Source of the DNA: Diplonema papillatum
Lineage: Eukaryota > Euglenozoa > Diplonemea > Diplonemida > Diplonemidae
Assembly (NCBI GenBank): GCA_030068145.1
Contig: JAPJBO010000039.1
Coordinates: 124,001 to 188,000 of the forward strand
Direction: 5' to 3'
DNA length: 64,000 bases
A program made the position numbers and the translations under genes. The notes under the pieces are model-generated. The model was not told the DNA's origin. It ran no database searches and saw only the letters and a list, made by a program, of their open reading frames with translations. The stretch's first letter is position 1; the number at the start of each line of letters is the position of its first letter. This document shows, piece by piece, positions 57,750-64,000 of the stretch.

Positions 57750-60600
57750 TTTTGCACCAGGCTCATCGGAGCCCTCAGCGGCGAAATCCCCATCGTCCAC
57801 AACGAACCGCCGCCCCCTCTCTCCGCCGTTTCACGTTGGCGCTTTGCTTGACAGACCAAAGGCACCTTTTCAACTTCCCCCCCTCCCCAACGACTGCAAG
57901 TTCGAAGGCGGTTGACTCCTTTCGGCAGTTTCTCTCCCGGCAGAACAGCTGTTTGGGTTGGCCCCGTATCCCCTGGACTCGAGTGCAGGACGTTTCTTTT
58001 TCTTTTTCCGGCTGGTGGTTCTGATTCCCAAAGGTGCAGATGTCTTTACAGGTCCCTAGCATACCTCCTCGGGCTTTCTTGGACGGCGTACTTCGTCCGC
58101 GTATCGCATATAAACGCGATGCATGTTGTAGATTTTTTAGAGTTGGACACTTCTTTCCATTCTTGTTGCACGGTAGTGAGGGGGGTCCCCGGCAAGCCGA
58201 TGAGTGCCACAATATATTGTTATTGAGATTTTGCAACTGGCGCCCTCAAGTATTTTCCTTCAAACTGCGTGATGCAAAATTGCCTGTGCGCAACACGAAC
58301 GTGGATAGATCGCGCAAAGATGCTCGTGTACATGCCGCGAACTTCGTGACGCCTCAGGACACTGGCACTTGAAGAATCAGGGGCAAGAGTGGGTGGGCAA
58401 GCGAAGGGTGATAAAATTATATCGGTGTTTTTCGGGTTAGCGACGGGTTTTAACCTTGCACAAGTGTCAGTTCTCGTCAGTAGTATGAATCTTCTCAGAT
58501 CTTCGATCTATCTGTCACCAGATTCGGATCGCGGTCCAGATCTGGCACTACGGGCCGAAACCCTGTTGTCGGCCACATTATTTACCTTCAGCAATACAGT
58601 GTTACCGGATGGCTGACCGCAGTGGGGAGCCGTCCGGCCTGTTGACAAAGTAGTACGATGTTTTCGGGGTAGCGACGGGGGTATCAACCTTGTACAAGTG
58701 TTAGAGGTATTCGTCGGATGTATTAATCTTCTAAAATCTGCGATCCTGAACGACAAACAGAGAAAGAAAATGAAATATCTGCACGGCGGCACGGGGGGTG
58801 CCGATTTTGCGTTGCGGGCAACTGGGCAGGAAAGCGTCTAATAGGGCGTGAGGTTCACCGGTGGGGGGGGGCGGTAGCGATGATGGCGGGTCGAAGGGTG
58901 GGAGGGGTCGAGCTGACGTGGCCGTCCTCGCTTCTCCGCCGGTACGCGGCGCAGCCCAGTCTCAGAAGCTGGAGAGAAAGCTGGAGTTAAAAAAACAGGC
59001 GCTTCGTTTTGTCGGCGCGTGCTGGTTGATCGTTTTTCCGCGTCTTTTTTAAAGCCTGCACGATACAATGAAGGGCAACCCGCAAGATCGTGTCAGCACT
59101 AAGAAAAAAAGCGCCCGCTCTTCGCGTGCGCATTTACACGCGTTTCGGTTGTCGAACCACCCGCTTTTCGGGTGTGTGTCTTTAACTCCTGCTTCTGGGG
59201 CTGGACTCCGCCGTGAACTACGACGGCGAATGTGCGTCGGCCCGTGCTCGACCGAGCCTTCGGGACAGGTATCGCAGCCGACCAATGGATGACACGCTCT
59301 CCGACGAATTCCTGCGAAAGTACGAGCTCGTTGCAAGCGCGGCTGATGCAAAACTAATGACGAGGATGGGAAGAGCGGGTTGTTTTCGTTGAACGCGCAC
59401 GTGCCTGATCGTCTTGACGTGACGCTGGATTCAGGGCACGAGTGAAAACACCACGGTTTTGCGGTGACGAGCTTCCCAATTCCTCGAACGCTTTCTCATG
59501 TTTGCCAAACAGTCGACGGGAAGTTTTCGACGCCGCATGCTGGTTCCAAACGCTTCCAACCAGCGCCTTACAGTTTTGCCGCAGCCCGCGCGATCAGAGG
59601 CGGACACTCCTCCTTCCTGGTGCCACGGGTAGTGATAATCCCACCTGCTTCCTCTTTACGTGTGAGGCGCTTCGTTCTGGAGGGATCCGAGGCATACACA
59701 TACCACACGCGGGACCTTTCGGGCCGGTGTGCTGCTGTACTGCTTGGCACGAGTCTCTGTGCGAGAGCTTCGTTTAATGTAGGGGAGGAGCTGACATCTA
59801 AACAATACTACGGGGAAGGGGGGCGCAGAGCGCATTAGAAGGAGGAGGCAAACTTCGTCGAAGTTTGAAACGAGGGCGAAAGAGGATGGTTGCGGAAAAT
59901 CGCTTTTTCAACGAACGGCGGAGAAAAAGAAGCGGGAAAACAACAATGGGAGGGGGAGGCGGGGACGTCTCATTCGGACCTCCGTCCTTCGACGCGGGAA
60001 ACATGGCGTCAAGGTTCTGGGATCGTTTTAAGAACTTGTTTCACCGACGCGGTCTTCTGCGCCCCCTTAACCGCGTAGTGCGCCAGGCTCAGGCATAAAA
60101 CTTGGGTTTGGTCTTGACCCGATAGAGGAGCGATCACCTATCCCCATTTGCGGCAGCCAGATGAGACCCGCAGGGCCTTGCTGAGTGCCCCACCGGCAGC
60201 AAGCCTGATGCCGGCTTGCCTCTGTCGCTGCCTTGCTTAGAGGCTCATATGCCCCGAGAGCCCGAGACACGTTTTCTTTGTTGTGTAGCACCAGGGGTTT
60301 TTCCACTCACCAGTTTCGGGCCAAACCCGTGGTGAAAAAAAATTTCACTCCGGCAGAAAAGTTTTTCTGCCGGTGTGGTGTGGTGTGGGTGCCAGTCGAC
60401 ACGTGCCTGTGTCTGTCTGTGTGTGGTACGCGTCGTTGACCTCGTAGCCCCATAAGCGGGGGTCCCTCTGGCCCTTCACCCCACTCAAGTTTGGGGTGCT
60501 AGCTCACTCCCTACCCTCTTGCTCCTCTTCAGATCAAGCAGGAAACGGATTCAGAGAACATGCAGAACAGCTACACATGATGCCGTGAACGATGTAAGTA
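57750..60600. other. Intergenic region with repeat pieces and hairpins
   Basis: No gene supported. Positions 58430-58560 and 58650-58750 are a loose repeat (GTTTTTCGGGTTAGCGACGG and GTTTTCGGGGTAGCGACGGG). Positions 58955-59225 are a long member of the CTGGAGTTAA/CGGGTGTG family. A perfect hairpin CCGGCAGAAAAGTTTTTCTG with its complement lies at about 60352-60375. Confidence 0.55.
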
Positions 60601-60628
60601 GAAGATGTAAGTAGAAATCACAAAGGGT

Positions 60629-61265
60629 TCATGCTGAAAGGCCAATTTTGCGCCTCTTGCGCTTAGCTCCTTCCGGGGCGTTGTCGAGATCGCCAGCAAG
60701 GTACATGGTCCGCAGGGTCACGGCCGACAATCCCTGAGCAAACAGGTCTATCACTTCCTCGGCAGTTTCGTCGCTCATTTCCTTGTTGTCGGCATCAACA
60801 ATGCGGAACATGGCCCAGAGTGTCGTGTTCAACAAGCGGTTTCGTAGCCTAGTCTTCACCCGAGCCAACGTGCTGAACTGACGCTCGCTCTCTGCCGACG
60901 AGGTTACAACTGTCTGCGCCAATTCAACAAGTACTTGCAAGGCCGGCATCCGAGTGCCTGCACAACCTTGGGGGGCAAACGCCTGGAATACAGCATCTGG
61001 TGTGTTACGGCGACGAAGTACTTCTTTGAGCAAAGTCCAGTCAGCAATCAGCTCGTCACGTGTGGAAGTCAAGAGAGGGGTGCCGACCTTCGTTTTCGTT
61101 TCGAACTCGGTGTCACTGTATGTTGGCCTTGGCATTTTCTCAGTGGCGGCCTCCACCACAACATATTCCCTGTAAGTGACAGTTCCTGGCTGACTCAAAA
61201 ACTCATGGAGTTTGGTGATGACTCGATTTCCGCCTTGGATACGATCCGCATCATACAGACCTGTT
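60629..61265 (-). mobile_element. hAT transposase C-terminal remnant (DUF4371/ZNF862-like type)
   Basis: About 210 residues read openly on the minus strand. The hAT dimerisation signature is clear: LQVLVELAQTVVTSSAESER, QFSTLARVKTRLRNRL. The tail is basic (KRKRRKIG). The N-terminal catalytic part is missing: upstream the frame runs into a C-rich minisatellite that merely happens to stay open. It is therefore a truncated plain DNA-transposon gene, probably not active. A hAT miniature element lies 8.5 kb away, but no shared ends were seen. Confidence 0.82.
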
Positions 61266-61287
61266 GTTGGGCCGCTTAAACCACACC

Positions 61288-61497
61288 CTGACCACACACA
61301 ACACGCACCCACTTCACCACCAGCCCACCACCCACGCCCACCCACACTGTCCACCACAACCCGCGCCCTTACCACCCACAACCCACGCCCCGACCACACA
61401 CAACACGCACCCACTCCACCACCAGCGCCCACCACCCACGCCCACCCACACTGTCCACCACAACCCGCGCCCTGACCACCTACACCCAGCAACGCAA
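61288..61497. repeat. 102-bp minisatellite, two units
   Basis: ACCACACACAACACGCACCC starts at 61291 and 61393; both units hold CACCCACACTGTCCACCACA. It sits directly at the broken end of the hAT remnant. Confidence 0.88.
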
Positions 61498-61593
61498 AAT
61501 CCCTTTAGTGAAAAAAGTTTTTTCACCAAGCCCATTTTGGGAATTTTTTTTTTTTAGTGAATTTTTTTTTTTTCACTAAAGGGGAAAATCCCT
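61496..61593. repeat. Palindromic element with direct-repeat borders
   Basis: CCCTTTAGTGAAAAAA and TTTTTTCACTAAAGGG face each other. The direct word AAAATCCCT borders both sides (61496-61504 and 61585-61593). The body is a T-run-rich 80 bases. It may be a tiny mobile element with a 9-bp target duplication, or a repaired palindrome. Confidence 0.5.
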
Positions 61594-61599
61594 GTGTAG

Positions 61600-64000
61600 C
61601 ACACCCACTATTCGAGGGCGACTCGGACACGCCCTTAACGCCAGCTTCTGAGTGCTTCTCGCCGTGTACGACCGTCCCTGCTCGGAGCCGTCAACACAGA
61701 TGTCTTGCGCTGTGCAATCTTTTGATCGCACGATTCCACTGGTCGCATCTCGGTCAACTCTTGGTTGGCGGTGCTGCTGCGGTAAGCCCTCCACACGCGC
61801 CGGGCACTACGAGGACGGGAGTACAGAGGCACAACTGGATGGGGGGCGGTTCTTTTTCAGTCCACTTGCACTTAACCCTGGCGGACAGAGGTGGCATCAT
61901 TTGCTTGTGCGCACTAGCGAAAACCCGTCTGCTTCGGTGAGCAGCATGTAGTACGCAGCCAACTTTTAACTTGGTACCAACAATGAACAATGCATTGTTA
62001 ACACAAGAAAAAGCCTGAAGAAACACCGTAACCTTCGGACACTGCGCGGGCTATCAAGGTCAAAGACACCGAAGAGAACCGATTTCTGCTGCTGTTGCTC
62101 GCAGGCATATCCAGCCCACAGGTGCCTTTCCCTTGTGCCCCCTGGTATCCCACTCAGGGACACTTTGGGGGAGCTTTTGTGCGTGCCGGTTGATCGTTTT
62201 CTCACTTGTACTTACCCTGTGTCATTTTCAGGTAAGGAATTCTGATCAACCCCCAAAACACGCTGCCTACGTCTTTGTGTGTGTGTGACAATACAATTGA
62301 AGGGCAACCCGCAAGATTGTTCGTACTACAAAAGCGTTGTCTTCGCCCCGCATTTGACTACCGCCTCCGTCCGTTGGGGGATAAGGAAGAACCGATACAA
62401 AGCGGGGAAACGATGCAAACACAGGAAAACATCGGGAGAGGGGGAGGGCCGCGGGGGAAGAAGGAAAAAAGCACAACGAGGCAAGAAGCGCGCACCAGCC
62501 AGATACGCCCAGGTGCCCCCTTTCGACCCTGCGTTTTGCACGCCGGCAGTAAGCGTGCGCGGGACAGCGGACTGTCCTAACATTCTCGACGGGCTGCCGT
62601 TCATTAGGTTTAGACATGTTCGGTCGGCTCGGTTTTCTGTGGTTGTGTTGTGGGCTTGGTCGACACTTGAAAGATCACGGATGAACTCCAGCGTCCAGAA
62701 GGTCGTGTGCTGCAAAACGTGCGCGTGAGACACGACGACGCACAGTCAGATGGCCGACGTCATGTGCACGCAGGACAGTGTTGGAGATCAGCATGCTGTG
62801 CGACAACCTTGTAGTTCAGAATCCTACGTTTCCGACAGTGGGACCATTTTGCCTCAAGTAGTCCTCCAATAATCAGTGCGAGCACGCCATTCCTCAGGGC
62901 ACGCAGCCTGCCCGTAGACTTGTGTCAAGCATACAGTTTTTTAGGGTGACTCTCACAGGATGAAGATCGTGGGTACCCTGCGAATGCGAGACACGGTCAT
63001 GTACGAAAAAGCTGCTTCTCGTTGGCGGCCATTTTCTTCGCGATGAGCCAGCATACTCCGCCGCCAGACCCTCACGATTGAAGATAAAAGACTGAAGAAA
63101 ATGGTCAGAAAAGGCCTGGTTGGGGACGAAAAGACCGCGGCGGATGGTGCAGAACAATGCATACCTTGCCGCCAGGCAGTGCGCCTTGGGCCATTGCGGC
63201 CTTGAACAAACTCGCGTCTGACTTCGAGTTTCCGGTCACAATCTGTAGTATAGGTCAATAAGTTAATGGTCGCGGCACCGGTTGAAAAACTCCCAGAAAG
63301 AAATCTTTCTATGGACCAGGCTTGAGCCCTCTTTGGTTAGGGATTTCCTTTTCGCCTTGACACGTAAACTGAACCGGTGAAACGATTATTCAGTATGATG
63401 ACCATTGCTCGAGCTCACGTTGGAGCATGTTGCAATGTCCTGAAAGAACAGAAAGGACAGGCGCTTGGATTTGTTTGTGTGCCGGTTGATCGACTTCCCA
63501 GTGTTCTTTTCCTCTGTTAGTTGCTTGGTCGGTATCCGTCCTTCGGATAGCTCTTGGGTGGAAGGGCTGTTGCTGCTACAGACATCCGAGGCGTCCGGTC
63601 GCGTAGGTTGTTTACAGCTGGTTCGGTTGTCCCGTGCGTTGCCTTTCACAGTTTCACTGAAGGAGTCGATGCACCACGAAAGTCGATAAGAGTTTTGGGT
63701 TAGAATGCAAAGAATCTGTAGCGATAATCTGCATCGCCGGCGGCGCGGTTATCTCTTCGCACATGATGTTGTCATGCTTTCGCCTCGTCAGCTCGTCGTC
63801 ATCGTCGCGCTCAGGCGCGCGTTTGGTGTCTCGCTTCTCCTTCGACTGCTCGCCCAGGTTCATCGGTTGCACGCCGGTTTCTGCTTCTTCACGGCGCTTG
63901 GGCGATGGCCGCGCTTCGATGGGCGCTCTTCGATACGAGAGCTTCGCACAGCCTCCAGGGTGGTGCTTGGTTTAAAGAAAAACTCAAGTCTTCCCACCCT
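61600..64000. other. Intergenic region with repeat pieces
   Basis: No gene supported. 61600-61670: CGGGTGTG-family piece. 61935-61995: relative of the 51-bp unit at 14.5 kb. 62160-62340: member of the GGTTGATCG family, also at 22740-22910. 63359-63440: related to 46563-46660. The rest shows nothing recognisable. Confidence 0.55.

Overview
This looks like a gene-poor, repeat-rich nuclear window from a protist. Every coding sequence I can support lies on the minus strand: seven host genes plus two classes of retroelement and a transposase remnant, spread from 3.0 kb to 61.3 kb. Most genes are long, GC-rich open frames with no or few introns, and several have a pyrimidine-rich stretch ending in AG just before the start. 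One-way gene order, few introns and possible trans-splice acceptors fit Euglenozoa, perhaps a diplonemid. Support is moderate: there is no rRNA or complete spliced-leader gene here, and dinoflagellates also show one-way gene arrays. A 15-base match to the euglenozoan spliced-leader end at 52103-52117 is suggestive only.

Layout, left to right. 0-3 kb: no gene. 3.0-4.2 kb: a protein with three cold-shock domains, with a broken self-copy upstream. 6.4-6.8 kb: first exon of a second cold-shock protein. 6.9-10.1 kb: a LINE (reverse transcriptase, RNase H, zinc knuckle) abutting a shorter LINE copy. 12.0-14.4 kb: a coiled-coil protein followed by two decayed copies of its C-terminal exon. 14.6-19.4 kb: two nearly identical reverse transcriptase-RNase H elements in direct tandem, separated by compound repeats with (GA)n tracts. 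19.8-22.2 kb: an element with long inverted ends built of ACTAGT motifs. 23.3-24.5 kb: a polyglutamine coiled-coil protein with a broken self-copy upstream. 26.9-27.4 kb: a Tc1/mariner-like miniature element. 29.6-32.0 kb: a DOMON-ferric reductase/NADPH oxidase-like membrane protein. 34.5-35.7 kb: a small Cys-rich coiled-coil protein with partial copies on both sides. 38.5-39.6 kb: a new-looking Cys/His-rich basic protein. 42.3-43.1 kb: a tRNA-like Pol III head and a 17-bp satellite. 52.2-52.4 kb: a hAT miniature element with a perfect 8-bp target duplication. 53.2-54.4 kb: a protein kinase. 60.6-61.3 kb: the tail of a hAT transposase. The rest is interspersed short repeats.

No metabolic pathway links the genes. 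Likely roles are RNA binding (cold-shock proteins), transmembrane electron transfer (ferric reductase), signalling at a membrane (kinase) and structural or nuclear roles (coiled-coil and zinc-binding proteins). The most striking pattern is that five of the seven host genes sit next to truncated copies of themselves, and that two unrelated genes share the same 3' flanking repeat.
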